DNA of 64,000 nt from Hyphomicrobium_A sp963722495. GTDB lineage: Bacteria > Pseudomonadota > Alphaproteobacteria > Rhizobiales > Hyphomicrobiaceae. The first letter of the stretch is position 1, and each line of letters starts with the position of its first letter. Location: positions 186,001 through 250,000 of the forward strand of contig CAVRND010000027.1 in assembly GCA_963722495.1 (NCBI GenBank), read 5' to 3'. The notes under the pieces are model-generated. The model worked only from the letters and a program-made list of their open reading frames with translations. It searched no databases and was not told where the DNA came from. Position numbers and translations under genes: made by a program. Of this stretch, positions 27,564 to 44,394 are shown in pieces.

Positions 27564-30500
27564 TCAAGGGGCGGGGACGTCCGATGTCTTCGGGGCCACC
27601 AACGCATCGGCGTCGCTTTGCCCGAACTTGCCGAACTGCAAGGCGAGTGTCGGCAACACCAGCAGGTTGAGCGCCATCGACGTGGCGAGCCCGCCGACGA
27701 TGACGAGCGCCATCGGACCCTCGATCTCGCGCCCCGGCTCATTCATGCCGACGGCCAGCGGCAACAGGCCGAGCGCTGTCACGATCGACGTCATGAGGAT
27801 CGGCGCCAGACGGTCGCCGGCGCCGGCGATAGCCGCTTGCGGCCCCCACGGCGTGCCGTCGACGCCGACCATGTGCTCGTAGTGCGAGATCATCATGATC
27901 GAGTTGCGCAGCGTGATGCCGAACAGCGTGACGAAGCCGACCATCGAGCCGAGCGTCAGCACGCCGCCGGTGGCGAACACGGCTAGCACGCCGCCAACCA
28001 TGGCGAAGGGCATGTTGGCGAGCACCAGCAGAACGTTGCGCGGGCTCCCGGTCACGACGATGAGCAGGATCAGGATGCCGAGCCCGGCGACGAGCGAGTT
28101 CATGACAGGTCGCGCTGCGCCTGGGCTTGGGCCTGCGCCGAGCCGGCGAACTCGAGATGCACGCCGGAAGGGAGCTGCAACTTCTTGTTCAGCGTCTCCT
28201 CGGCCTCGGCGACGAACGAGCTGACATCGCGTCCGATGACGTTGGAGGTCACGGCCTGCAGGCGTTGGCCGCCGAGATGGTCGACCTGATAGCGCCCGGC
28301 CGTCTGGAACACGTCGGCGATCTGCTTCAGCAGCACGAAGTTGCCGGCGCGCGTGCGCAAGCGGAAGATTGGCGACGTTGGCGACGTTCTCGCGGCTTTC
28401 CTTGTCGAGGATGGCGATGACGTTGAAGACGCGGCTGCCTTCGTAGGTCTGCCCGACGATGTCGCCCTGGTAGGCGGTGCGCAGCACGTTCAGCACCTCG
28501 ACCGTATCGAGGCCCCAGCGTTCGAGGTCGGCCTTGCGCGGGCGGATGGTGAGCTGCGGCAGGCCGGGCGGCGACTGCAGCTGCACTTCCGTGGCGCCTT
28601 CGATTCCGTTCAGCTCCTGCGCCACCTCCTTCGCCGTGGCGTCGAGCTCGTTGAGGTCGTTGCCGTAGATGTTGACGATGACCGAGGCGGTGTAGCCGGA
28701 CAGGGATTCCTCGACGCGCTCGGTGAGAAACGGCTTCAGCGCGAAGTTGACGCCCGGGAAGCCGGCCAGCACCTTGCGCATCTCGATTTGCGCCTCCTCG
28801 GACTGCGCGCCGGAGAGCCCGCGCGTCAGGTCGACCTCGAACTCGCTGTAGTGCGTGCCCCAGGTATCGTCGGCCTGCTCGGCGCGGCCGATGCGCTGCG
28901 AGACGACGCTGACGAACGGCAATTTGAGCAGCGCCTCGGTGACGAGCGTGCCGATGCGCTGGGACTCGGCGATCGAGGTGCCGGGCACGGCCGCCATATG
29001 CAGCGTGAAGTGGCCTTCCTTCAGCTCGGGCAGGAATCCGGCGCCGAAGAACGGGACCGCCGAACAGCCGACGACGGTGAACAGGAAGGCGGCAGCTAAT
29101 GTCGTACGCGGGTGCGCGACGATCTTCGTCAGCATGCGTCTCGTAATGGCCGCGCAGCCAGCGCGTGACCGGCGGGTCGGCCGCTGCCCGATCGTCCGCG
29201 GCGGTCGGGTTCTTCGGGAAGAGCAGCATGCATAGCGCCGGCGTGACGATCATCGCCACGGCGAGCGAGGCGAGGATGGCGAGCACGTAGGCGAGGCCGA
29301 GCGGGGCGAAGAAGCGCCCGGCGAGCCCCGGCAGCATGACGACCGGCAAAAACACGAGAATGACGGCGAAGGTCGCGTAGACGACGGAGCCGCGCACCTC
29401 GAGCGAGGCGTCGACGATAACCTGGCCGATGGGAAGCGGATTGGCGCTGCGACGGTTCTCGCGCAGGCGCCGGGAGATGTTCTCGACGTCGATGACGGCG
29501 TCGTCGACCACCTCGCCGATGGCGATGGCAAGGCCGCCGAGCGTCATTGCGTTGAGCGTTGCGCCGAGCGCATTCAGAACGACGACCGCTGCCAGCAGCG
29601 ACAGCGGGATGGCGACCGATGAGATGGTTGCCGTCCGCAGGTCGTAGAGGAAAAGGAACAGCACGACGACGACGAGCACGCCGCCGAGCAGCAGCGACTG
29701 CTGCACGTTGCGAGTCGAGATGGCGATGAAGTCGGCTGGCCGGAACAGGTCGGCGCGCATCTCGACGCCTTCCTTTTCGATCGACGGCCGCAAGTTCGCC
29801 AGCACCCGCTCGATGCCCTCGGTAACGTCGATGGTGTTGGCGCCGAGCTGGCCGGACACGAGCAACACGACGCCCGGCTTGCCCATGATGGTGGCGCCGC
29901 CGATTGGCGGCTCGGGCGCGTTGAGGACGTCGGCCACATCCTTTAGCAGAACGCTCGAGCCGTTGGCGCTCGTCACCACCGTGCGCGCGATGTCGGCCGG
30001 GTCGATCGACTGGCCTTCGGACTGGAAGACGATGCGCTGGTTGGCGGTCTCGATGAAGCCGGCGCCGGTGATGGCGGTGGCCTTGCGCGCCGCGGCCAGC
30101 ACGTCCTCCATCGATAGGCTGAAGCGCAACAGCTGGTCGGGGCGGATCTGGATTTGCAGCGAGCGGATGTCGCTGCCGAACACGGCGACCTTGGCGACGC
30201 CCGGCACGGCGAGCAGGCGCTGGCGCAGCGTCCAGTCGGCGATGGTGCGCATATCCATCAGCGATCGCGTCTGCGACGTCAGTCCGAGGACCAGCACAGT
30301 GCTCGATGAGGAGGTCAGCGGGGTAATGGTGGGCGGCGGGATGTTGGCCGGCAGCTCCTGGGCCGCTTCCGCCAGTCGCTCGGAAACCACTTGGCGATCG
30401 CGGTAGATATCTGTGTGGGCCTGGAAGATGATGGTGATGACCGACAGGCCCTGGATCGACACCGAGCGAAGAGTTTCCACGCCCGGCACGCCGTTGACGG

Positions 30501-30753
30501 CGTTCTCGATCGGTTGCGTGACCAGCACTTCGACCTGCTCAGCCGTCAGCCCCGGCGCCTCCGCCTGGATGCCAACCTGCGGCGGTGCGAACTCGGGAAA
30601 AACATCGTACTTCGCCTGCATGAGCGAGATGGCGCCGTAGCCGAGCAGCAGGAATGCGAGCGCTACGACGACGCCACGGAAGCGGACGGCAAAGCGGATG
30701 ACGGCGGCCTGAATGCCGCGGTGCGCATCGGGCACGTCTTGCGGCGGCGGCAT
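27564..30753 (-). CDS. Heavy-metal-type RND efflux transporter, CusA/CzcA-like (frameshifted)
   Basis: About 1,060 residues of a tripartite RND pump's inner-membrane subunit. N-terminal helix region FRGVVVALAFLLLGYGAISL, porter signature LTAEQVEVLVTQPIENAVNG, and the proton-relay helix IGEVVDDAVIDVENISRRL are intact in the first long segment. Later segments supply AVPGTSIAESQRIGTLV, GLPQLTIRPRKADLERWG, ILDKESRENVANVANLP, VHLEFAGSAQAQ and the second helix bundle (GFVTLFGITLRNSIMMISHY). Shifts lie near 29125, 28365 and 28100. HME-type pumps expel Cu, Ag, Zn, Co or Cd; the metal is not clear. Its ATG overlaps the cusB-like stop (TGATG). No outer-membrane partner is nearby. Confidence 0.92.
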
Positions 30754-31836
30754 CAATCGTCTCCGCCGACCTGGATTTGCGAGCGAAACTCCTCCGACAA
30801 GAGGAGCTGCGCCCCGGTAGTGACGATGCTGCTCGCCCGCGTTGAACAGGTTCGCCGGAACGACGAATCCGGCTTCCTTCTCGGCCGGCATGTCGGTTGG
30901 AATCTCGTGCCGGCTGAAGCTGTCCTCAGTGAGCCGGCGGTAAACCCAGGCGCGGCCCGCCCACCAGACCACCGCTGCGGGGGGCACGATCACGCCGTCA
31001 ACAGGAGCGCCATTGGCGAGAAATGCGCGGACGTTCATTCCCGGCAGCACGCCGCTGCTGGCGCCGGCGGCGTAAAAAAAGCTAATGCCTTGGATGCGCG
31101 GATCTGCACGCGTGGCAGGCGAGATATACCTCACCTCGGCGCGCCGCGAGCTGCCCGCGACCTCGACGGAGGCCTCGTTGGGAACTTGATCGAGGTGGAC
31201 GCCCGGCGGCAGTGTAATCTGCAGCAGGAACTCGGTGCGCTCGATCAGCCGCGTGATCAATCCGCCGTCGACCACCATCGAATTGCCGATGACCGGTCCC
31301 CACTCCTGCATGGCGGTGGCGCGCAATGTGCGCACCATCGACTGCGCAGCCTCGACGGCAGCCCGGTCCGCGATCACCGCGGCTTCGGTCGTCTGCACCT
31401 GCACGAGATTGCCGATGCTCTTGGCATAGAGAGCTTGCGCACGCGTGAAGGCCGGCTGCGAGGCGGCGAGCCTGGCGCGCGCCGTGTTGAGCTGCGAGAC
31501 GGCGGCGACGTAGTTCGTGTTGAGCGTGGTCAGCGTGGCAAGGTCAAGGACGGCGCCGTAAGCGCGGACCTGGTCTTGATACTTGGCCGGGTGCAGATCC
31601 ACCATCTGCAGCCCGATCGCGTGCTGCGCTTCTTCGTCGAGGGTGATGATGGGCTCGCCCCGCTCGGGCATTTTCACGCGCAGCGGCGGCTTGATTGGCT
31701 CTTCGCGCTCGGCTTCCTGCGCGGCCTCCTCGCGCCCTTCGACGAAACCGCCGACGACCACGGCGGTGACGCCGCAGACTAACGCAACGCCGACGAGAGC
31801 CAGCAATAGGCTCCGCCCCTTGGGTACAGACTTCAT
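30753..31836 (-). CDS. Efflux RND periplasmic adaptor, CusB-like (frameshifted)
   Basis: About 360 residues of a membrane-fusion protein. N-terminal anchor LLLALVGVALVCGVTAVVVG, then a short acidic-Lys linker, the IITLDEEAQHAIGLQMVDL strand block, a coiled-coil hairpin (LNTARARLAASQPAFTRAQA to RAAVEAAQSMVRTLR) and beta-barrel segments ending VPANLFNAGEQ. The last 24 residues lie in another frame (IVTTGAQLLLSEEFRSQIQV); removing one base near 30828 restores them. The stop then overlaps the transporter's ATG. It links the RND pump to an outer-membrane channel. No metal-responsive regulator adjoins the pair. Confidence 0.9.
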
Positions 31837-31992
31837 GCCACGCTCTAGTCCGGCCCCATTGCGGGGCTCTGTTTGTGGACGCAACTAAGTAACGTTATTG
31901 CTGGGATGGCAAGCGCTTATCGGCAGCGCGCCGCGTTCGGGCGAGCCGTGTTGCATAGAGGTTAAGGGGCTGCCGCTGACGGTTGGCTGACG

Positions 31993-33738
31993 TCAGACTT
32001 CTTCGGCTTCTTGCGGCACGGTGAAGCCGCCTTCGGCGACCATGCGCGAGAATACTCCGGTGCCGCGGGCAAGGGCCTCGAAGCGGCCGCGCTCGACGAT
32101 GCGTCCATTGTCGAAGACCAGGATCTCGTCCGCGTCGGCGACGGTCGAAAGGCGGTGGGCGATGATGAAGGTCGTGCGTCCCTCGCGCAGCCGGTCGAGC
32201 GCCCGCTTGATGCGCGCCTCGGTCGAGGCGTCGAGCGCGCTCGTTGCCTCATCGAGAATCAGGATCGGCGCATCCTTGAGGATGGCGCGGGCGACGGCGA
32301 TGCGCTGGCGTTCTCCGCCCGACAGCGAGGCGCCGCGCTCGCCGATGACGAAGTCGTAGCCGCCGGGTTTGCGCGAGATGAAATCGTGCGCTTCGGCGAG
32401 GCGCGCGGCCTGCTCGACTTCCGCGAGGGTCGCGCCGGGGCGGCCGATGGCGATGTTGTCGCCGATAGACCGGTTGAATAGGCCCGCGTCCTGGAAGACG
32501 ACGGCGATCGAGTGGCGAAGGGAGGCGAGCGTCACGTCGGCGATGTCGTGTCCGTCGACGAAAACCTGCCCCTTGTCCGGCACGCGCAGCCTTTGCAGCA
32601 GGGACAGCGTCGTCGTCTTGCCGGATCCGGTGGGGCCGACCAGCGCCACCGTGCGGCCCGGTTTGGCTTCGAACGTGAGATCGAAGATGCCTTGGGCGGT
32701 TCCGGGAAACTGGAAGCTGACGTCGGCGTAGCGGACGGCGCCTTTGACTGCTGGCAGCGCTTGTGCGTCCGGCTTCTCGACGACGGCCTCGGACTCATCG
32801 ATGAGATCGAAGTAGCCCTGGAGCAGCGGCGCGCGGCGATGGATGGCGGTGACGAAGCCAGTCACTTGATCGAGCTTGCCGATGAGCAGGCCGGCGAAGG
32901 CGACAAAGGAGACGATCTCGCCGACAGTCAGCTCGCCGCGGCCCGCGAGCACTGCGCCTGTCGCCAGCACGGCGACCATGGTGATGGTGGCGGCTGAACG
33001 CTGCAGCACGGTGAGGAGGCCCCACCAGGTGAGCACGGGATACTGTGCGGCCAGCAAATCGCTCATCACCGTGCGCATCGCATCGGATTCCAGCTTCAGC
33101 CGCGTGAAGCTCTGCACCACCGTGACGTTGGAAATGACGTCGCCGACGCGGCCGTAGACGGCGGAATTGTAGCGCTCGACGTTGGCCTGCCCGCTGCGAG
33201 TCTTGCGCATGACGACGGCGTTCATGACGACATAGGCGGCGGCGAGCAGCCCAAGGATGCCCGCCATGCGCGCGTCCATGCTGATCGCGGTCGGCACCAG
33301 CAGCACGATGCCAACGAGCGCGGTGAGTTGTTCGCGCATGGCCCCGAGCCACAGCCAGAACAATCCGTCGGTGCCCTGCAGGATCGAGCGGACGACGGCG
33401 CCGGACCCGCGCTCGGCGTGATAGCCGGCGGGGAGCGTCATGGCGCGCTCGAAGGCGTCGGCCATGGCGGCGAGATGGCGGCGGTGGGCGAGCCGATCGG
33501 CGAAGACCGCGACGCCGGCCCCGGCCAGAATCCCAAACAGGCCCAGAAAAGCCCAGAGGGCGATATAGGGAAAGGCCGCCTCGCCGCGCGACAGCGTATC
33601 GACGACCCGGCCAAAGAGGATAGGCTCGGCCAGCTGAATAATGCCGATGGTCACGGAGGCGAGCGCCAGGACGCTTGCCAAGCCCCGCTCGGCCGCCAGC
33701 ATGCCGAGCGCGCGTCTATAAAGCCGGAAGAGATCCAT
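31993..33738 (-). CDS. ndvA: Cyclic beta-glucan exporter ABC protein, NdvA/ChvA type
   Basis: A 581-residue half-transporter with fused membrane and ATPase domains. It matches NdvA along its length: LAEPILFGRVVDTLSRGEAA, DRLAHRRHLA, VYGRVGDVISNVTVVQSFTR, QYPVLTWWGLLTVLQRSAAT. The ATPase has Walker A LVGPTGSGKTTT, Q-loop VFQDAGLFNRS, signature ERGASLSGGERQR, Walker B ILILDEATSALD and the switch His in IIAHRLSTV. In rhizobia and agrobacteria NdvA/ChvA exports cyclic beta-1,2-glucan to the periplasm. No glucan synthase (ndvB/chvB) is in the window, so the substrate rests on similarity. Other type IV lipid or glycan exporters are an alternative. Confidence 0.86.
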   Translation of the reverse strand: MDLFRLYRRALGMLAAERGLASVLALASVTIGIIQLAEPILFGRVVDTLSRGEAAFPYIALWAFLGLFGILAGAGVAVFADRLAHRRHLAAMADAFERAMTLPAGYHAERGSGAVVRSILQGTDGLFWLWLGAMREQLTALVGIVLLVPTAISMDARMAGILGLLAAAYVVMNAVVMRKTRSGQANVERYNSAVYGRVGDVISNVTVVQSFTRLKLESDAMRTVMSDLLAAQYPVLTWWGLLTVLQRSAATITMVAVLATGAVLAGRGELTVGEIVSFVAFAGLLIGKLDQVTGFVTAIHRRAPLLQGYFDLIDESEAVVEKPDAQALPAVKGAVRYADVSFQFPGTAQGIFDLTFEAKPGRTVALVGPTGSGKTTTLSLLQRLRVPDKGQVFVDGHDIADVTLASLRHSIAVVFQDAGLFNRSIGDNIAIGRPGATLAEVEQAARLAEAHDFISRKPGGYDFVIGERGASLSGGERQRIAVARAILKDAPILILDEATSALDASTEARIKRALDRLREGRTTFIIAHRLSTVADADEILVFDNGRIVERGRFEALARGTGVFSRMVAEGGFTVPQEAEEV

Positions 33739-33915
33739 GGCCCCGCTTTTCGTCTCCGGCCGCCAGACTAGTGCCTTGCTTGGGCTGGTATAGTCGCATC
33801 AACCATCATTTTTCTTAACCCGTGGAACGGATCGAGGTCACGCCCGTTTTGGTGCCGGGTGAGTGGGCGTTCTTCGGCGCCAAGCCCGATCCGCCGTTGC
33901 TCTGGGAGGGGCTCA

Positions 33916-40216
<6,301 letters not shown>

Positions 40217-40233
40217 GGCTGGCGGGGGTGAGC

Positions 40234-41674
40234 ATGCGCGAACCAGTCAACATCCTTCTCGTCGACGATCAGCCGGCGAAGCTGTTGAGCTACGAGGTGA
40301 TCCTCGGCGAGCTCGGCGAGAACCTCATTAAGGCGAACAACGCCAGCGAAGCGCTGGGTGCGCTGCTGAAGACTGACGTTGCAGTTGTGCTCGTCGACGT
40401 ATGCATGCCCGATCTCGACGGCTTCCAGCTGGCGGAGATGATCCGCGGGCATCCGCGCTACGAGAAGACCGCGATCATCTTCATCTCGGCTATCCAGGTC
40501 ACCGACCTCGACCGCATTCGCGGCTACAAGTCGGGCGCCGTCGATTACGTGCCGGTGCCGGTGATCCCGGAGATCCTGCGCGCCAAGGTACGCATCTTCA
40601 CGGAGCTGTACCGTAAGAACCGGCAGCTCGAAGAGCTCGCGGCAGATTTGGAGCGGCGTGTCGCCGAGCGCACCGGCGAGCTCGAGAGGTCCAATGCCCG
40701 GCTGCAGGAAAGCGAGGAGCGGCTACGACAAGCGCTGACCGCCGCAAGCATGGGCACCTGGCGCCGCAATCTCGAGACCCAGGTCAGCCAGCGCGACGCC
40801 AACTTCAACGCCATCATGGGATTGCCGGCGGTCGAATTCCACGACCTCGGTGACGGAGCGGCTGGAGGAGATACATCCCGAGGACCGCGACGCCGCAGCC
40901 GATGCCTGGATGCAGGCGGTTGAAGCGCGGGGCGTCTACGAAGCGGAGTTCCGCATCAAGCGTCGCGACGGCGCCATCCGCTGGGTGCGCGATCAAGGCC
41001 GCTTCGTTGCTGGTGAAAACGGCCAGCCGAACTTCCTGGCCGGCCTTACGCTCGACATCACCGAGCGCAAGAAGGCCGAGGAGGCACAGTCGCTGCTCAT
41101 TCAGGAGCTCAATCACCGCGTCAAGAACATGCTGACGACGGTGCAGGCGATCGCTCTGCAGAGCCTCAACGGACCACGTGGCGCGGATAAGGAGCGTTTT
41201 CTTTCACGCATACACGCGTTGGCGACTTGTCATAATCTGCTTACGCGCAGTAGCTGGGAGGGCGCGCATCTGCGCGATATCCTCGACAGCACCTTCGCGC
41301 CGCATCACAACCAGCAGGCCGCCGCCCGCATCTCGCTGACGGGCCAGGATACGCTACTGTCGTCGCGCGATGCGCTGTCGGTGACGCTGGCGCTGCACGA
41401 GCTGGTCACCAACGCCGTCAAGCACGGCGCTTTCGCCAACGGCGAAGGCCGCATCCAGCTTTCATGGAAGGTCGAGCCGTCCCCCTCCGCCGCCAAGCTG
41501 CATCTGGCTTGGAGCGAGGAGGGCGGCCCACCGGTAACGGCACCAAAACACAAAGGCTTCGGATCGCGTTTGCTCAGCTCGCTGGCAGCGCAATCGGGAG
41601 CGGCCTATTCGTGCGAGTACCCGAGCACCGGCTTTAAATGCGAGCTGGCGCTCCCATTAGAGAAAAGAGCATGA
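40234..41674 (+). CDS. Receiver-PAS-HWE histidine kinase (one frameshift)
   Basis: About 479 residues. A receiver domain comes first (NILLVDDQPAKLLSYE, phospho-Asp in VVLVDVCMPDLDGF, Lys region replaced by VDYVPVPVIPE). A coiled-coil linker leads to a PAS/PAC domain (IHPEDRDAAADAWMQAV to GLTLDITERKKAEEA). The kinase part is HWE type: His in LIQELNHRVKNMLTTVQAIA, N-box LHELVTNAVKHGAF and the Trp-x-Glu motif LAWSEEGGPPV. Removing one base near 40850 joins the halves. The receiver's conserved Lys seems to be absent (VPVP). It follows the giant kinase by 17 bases and overlaps the next receiver gene by ATGA, so the three form one signalling operon. Confidence 0.93.
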
Positions 41675-42045
41675 CAGAAGCGCTGACAGGCAAGCGCGTG
41701 CTGGTCCTCGAGGACGAGCCGCTTATCGCGATGGTTCTGGTTGATATCCTAGAGGAGGCCGGCTGCACCGTGGTCGGTCCGGCGCACGATGCCATTCAGG
41801 CGGCGAAGTTGATCGCCGAGAGTGAGATCGACGTGGCCGTCCTCGACGTCAACCTCGGGTCCGGCCATACATCGGCTTCCATCGCCGACTCCTTGAAAGG
41901 TTCTGGCACGCCCTTCATCTTCGCGACGGGCTACGGCGAGATGGGCTTGCGCAGCTCCGACCGCGAGCAGTTGCGCGTCGACAAGCCGTACTTCGCCCCG
42001 ACCATTCTCGCCACCGTTGCCGCTGCGCTCAAGGCCGCGGCCTGA
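41671..42045 (+). CDS. Stand-alone response regulator receiver
   Basis: A 124-residue single receiver domain: acidic pocket VLVLEDEPLIAMVL, phospho-Asp in VAVLDVNLGSG, Thr/Ser switch in FIFATGYGE and Lys in RVDKPYFAPTIL. It has no output domain. Receivers of this FATGYGE/DKPY type commonly pair with HWE kinases in Alphaproteobacteria and act as sinks or relay proteins. Its ATG overlaps the stop of the HWE kinase (ATGA), which strongly implies that kinase as partner. Confidence 0.94.
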   Translation: MTEALTGKRVLVLEDEPLIAMVLVDILEEAGCTVVGPAHDAIQAAKLIAESEIDVAVLDVNLGSGHTSASIADSLKGSGTPFIFATGYGEMGLRSSDREQLRVDKPYFAPTILATVAAALKAAA

Positions 42046-43795
42046 CGATCAGTCCCGCGTCGGAGTACTCGTCGACGCGCTTGTGTGTCTCTGGCACGAA
42101 TCAGCACGCCGATGACGACCGTCGCCGCGGCGATGATGACGGGATACCAGAGCCCGGAATAGATGTCGCCGGTCGATGCGACGATGGCGAACGACGTCGC
42201 CGGCAGCAGCCCGCCGAACCATCCGTTGCCGATGTGATAGGGCAGCGACATGCCTGAGTAGCGGATGCGCGTCGGGAACAGCTCGACGAGCGCCGAAGCG
42301 ATCGGCCCGTACGTCATCGCCGCGAACATGATCAGCAGCATCAAAATGCCGATGATCGTCAGCTTCTGCGCGCTCCAGATGTCGAACACGCGTGCGACGT
42401 TGGCGAGGCCTGCGGCCGGGTCGATGGGAATTTTCACTGTCTCGGGGTGTCCGGGCGTCGGATAGCCCTCCGCCTTCAACGCGGCGGCAAGCTTGACGGA
42501 GAAGTCCGCAGCGTTGGCGACCAGCGGCTCGGCCTTGCCGATGCGCACGCAGAGCGACGCTGCCGGCCGGAGCGTTCTCGTTGCGGTAATGGACGGCGCG
42601 CTTGGCCAGCTGCGACTTGGCGATGTCGCACGAGGTCGAGAATTTGACGCTGCCGGTCGGGTTGAACTGGAACGAGCAGTCGGCCGGGTCGGCGGCGACT
42701 GTCACAACGGTAGCGCTCTGCGCGCGATAGAGCGCCGGGTTGGCGGTGCGCGTCAGGTGCTCGAACAACGGGAAATAGGTGAGCACCGCCAGCGCGCAAC
42801 CGCCGAGGATCAGCGGCTTGCGGCCGACTCTGTCCGACAAGCTGGCGAAGGCGACGACGAAGCCGACGCCCGCGATCAGCGCCCAGGCGACGAGCACGTT
42901 GGTGGTGAACTGATCGACCTGCAGAATGTTCTGGATGAAGAACAGCGCGTAGAAGTGCGCCGTGTACCAGACGACGGCCTGCCCGGCGACGAGCCCGAAC
43001 AGGGCGATGAGGCCGATCTTGATGTTGCGCCACTCGCCGAACGCCTCGCGCAGCGGCGCCTTCGATGCCGCGCCCTCCGCCTTCATGCGCTGGAAGGCCG
43101 GGCTCTCCTGCATCTGCAGGCGCACGTAGAGCGAGATGATGAGCAGGATGGCGGACAACAGGAACGGGATGCGCCAACCCCAGGACTTGAAGGCGCTGAC
43201 GCTGGTGCCGTCCGGCTGCACCACGGGCGGGAACGAGGCGTCGAGCGCAATCTGCGTGAACATGATGACGATGAGCGACAGCAGCAGCGCCAGCGTCGGC
43301 GTCGTATTGACCCAACTGGTGAAGAAGCCGCGCTGGTTCTGCGGCGCGTGCTCCGCGACGTAGACGGCGGCGCCGCCATACTCGCCGCCGACGGCGAGGC
43401 CCTGCAGCATGCGCAGCACGATGAGCGCGATGGGAGCTGCGACGCCGATGGTGTGATAGCTCGGCAGCAGGCCGACGAGGAAGGTCGCCGCACCCATCAG
43501 AACGACGGTGACGACGAACGTGTACTTGCGTCCGACGATGTCACCCAGGCGCGCCGAAGATGATGGCGCCGAACGGCCGCACGATGAAGCCGGCGGCGAA
43601 CGTCAGCAGCGCGAAGATGGCCTGCTGCGTCTCGCTGTAGGCGGCGAAGAACTGCGCGCCGATGATCGTGGCCAGCGCGCCGTAGAGATAGAAATCGTAC
43701 CACTCGAACACGGTGCCGGCGGAGGAGGCGATGATGACCTTGCGCTCTTCACGCGTCAGGGCGCGGCGGCGTTCAACGGGTGCTTCGACTGCCAT
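42029..43795 (-). CDS. MFS transporter, metabolite:H+ symporter (MHS) family (frameshifted)
   Basis: About 588 residues with twelve membrane helices. The first segment (start 43795) has SSAGTVFEWYDFYLYGALA and the helix-2/3 stretch GFIVRPFGAIIFG. The second has RMLQGLAVGGEYGGAAVYVA and the loop signature SLSDRVGRKPLIL. The third begins with VRIGKAEPL-like coding and includes LFPTRIRYSGMSLPYHIGNG. The family imports organic acids, osmolytes or shikimate with protons. An unusual hydrophilic stretch of about 110 residues separates helices near the middle. Three one-base insertions explain all frames and put the stop at 42029, so its 3' end overlaps the receiver gene's. Substrate unknown. Confidence 0.9.
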
Positions 43796-44098
43796 GGCGC
43801 CTTTGTTGTCCCCCGGGTTCGTTGGCGTGCCCGTGCGTGCAACAGCGGCGCGCCGCTCGAATAACGGCAGTTCCGGGAAATAAGCAATTGCAAGAAGCGG
43901 ACGGCGGCGAGGCGGGCGTTTGGTCGCGGGCGCGGCCTGCGAACGATAGCAAATATTCTTCGTTAGACGCCGGTCACATTGAACGTATGAAATGACTACG
44001 CCCCGGGGGGCGATCAACGCGACAAGTCCCGGTGCTTTGACGACGGCCGCGCGGCCGCGCCCGCGCGGAGAGGAACTAATTTTGTCAGGAGACCAAGA
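43796..44098. other. Intergenic region between divergent genes
   Basis: About 300 bases separate the MHS transporter and the His/Lys-rich peptide gene. I see no gene here. It should hold promoters for both directions, but I cannot name confident -35/-10 boxes. A short GC palindrome (CGCCCC/GGGGCG, 43999-44012) lies about 85 bases ahead of the peptide gene. Confidence 0.4.
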
Positions 44099-44329
44099 AT
44101 GCGACGCACCGGAATTCTGGCGCTCGGCGCCGCCCTCATCGCGCTTGCACTAGCCCCGCAGGCGGCCAGTGCCGCCGCCGGCGCTGCTGCCGTGCATCAC
44201 GGCGCTTCGGCCGAGCAGATCGTGCTCAAGACGGGCCACGGGCATCACCACAAGAAGAAGTGGAAGAAGGCCCACAAGAAGAAGCATCACCACCATCATC
44301 ACCGGTTCCACAAGAAGAAGCATCACTGA
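44099..44329 (+). CDS. Secreted histidine/lysine-rich peptide
   Basis: A 76-residue product with a strong ribosome-binding site (CAGGAGA). The first 27 residues are a signal peptide (ILALGAALIALALAPQAASA). After a short neutral stretch the last 30 residues are almost only His and Lys (GHGHHHKKKWKKAHKKKHHH, then HHHRFHKKKHH). Such tails bind transition metals and nucleic acid or anionic polymers. Family members are small uncharacterised exported proteins. A terminator follows, whose stem overlaps the end of eutC on the other strand. Confidence 0.75.
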   Translation: MRRTGILALGAALIALALAPQAASAAAGAAAVHHGASAEQIVLKTGHGHHHKKKWKKAHKKKHHHHHHRFHKKKHH

Positions 44330-44363
44330 GCCGGCGAGGGCCGCGACGGATGTGTGGAAACGA

Positions 44364-44394
44364 GGGTGACCGTAGCTCCCTGCGGTCACCCTTT
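44364..44394 (+). terminator. Rho-independent terminator overlapping the eutC stop
   Basis: GGGTGACCG (44364-44372) pairs perfectly with CGGTCACCC (44383-44391) over a 10-base loop and is followed by TTT on the plus strand. It ends the His/Lys-rich gene. The minus-strand eutC stop codon lies in the right arm (44386-44388). Confidence 0.78.
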
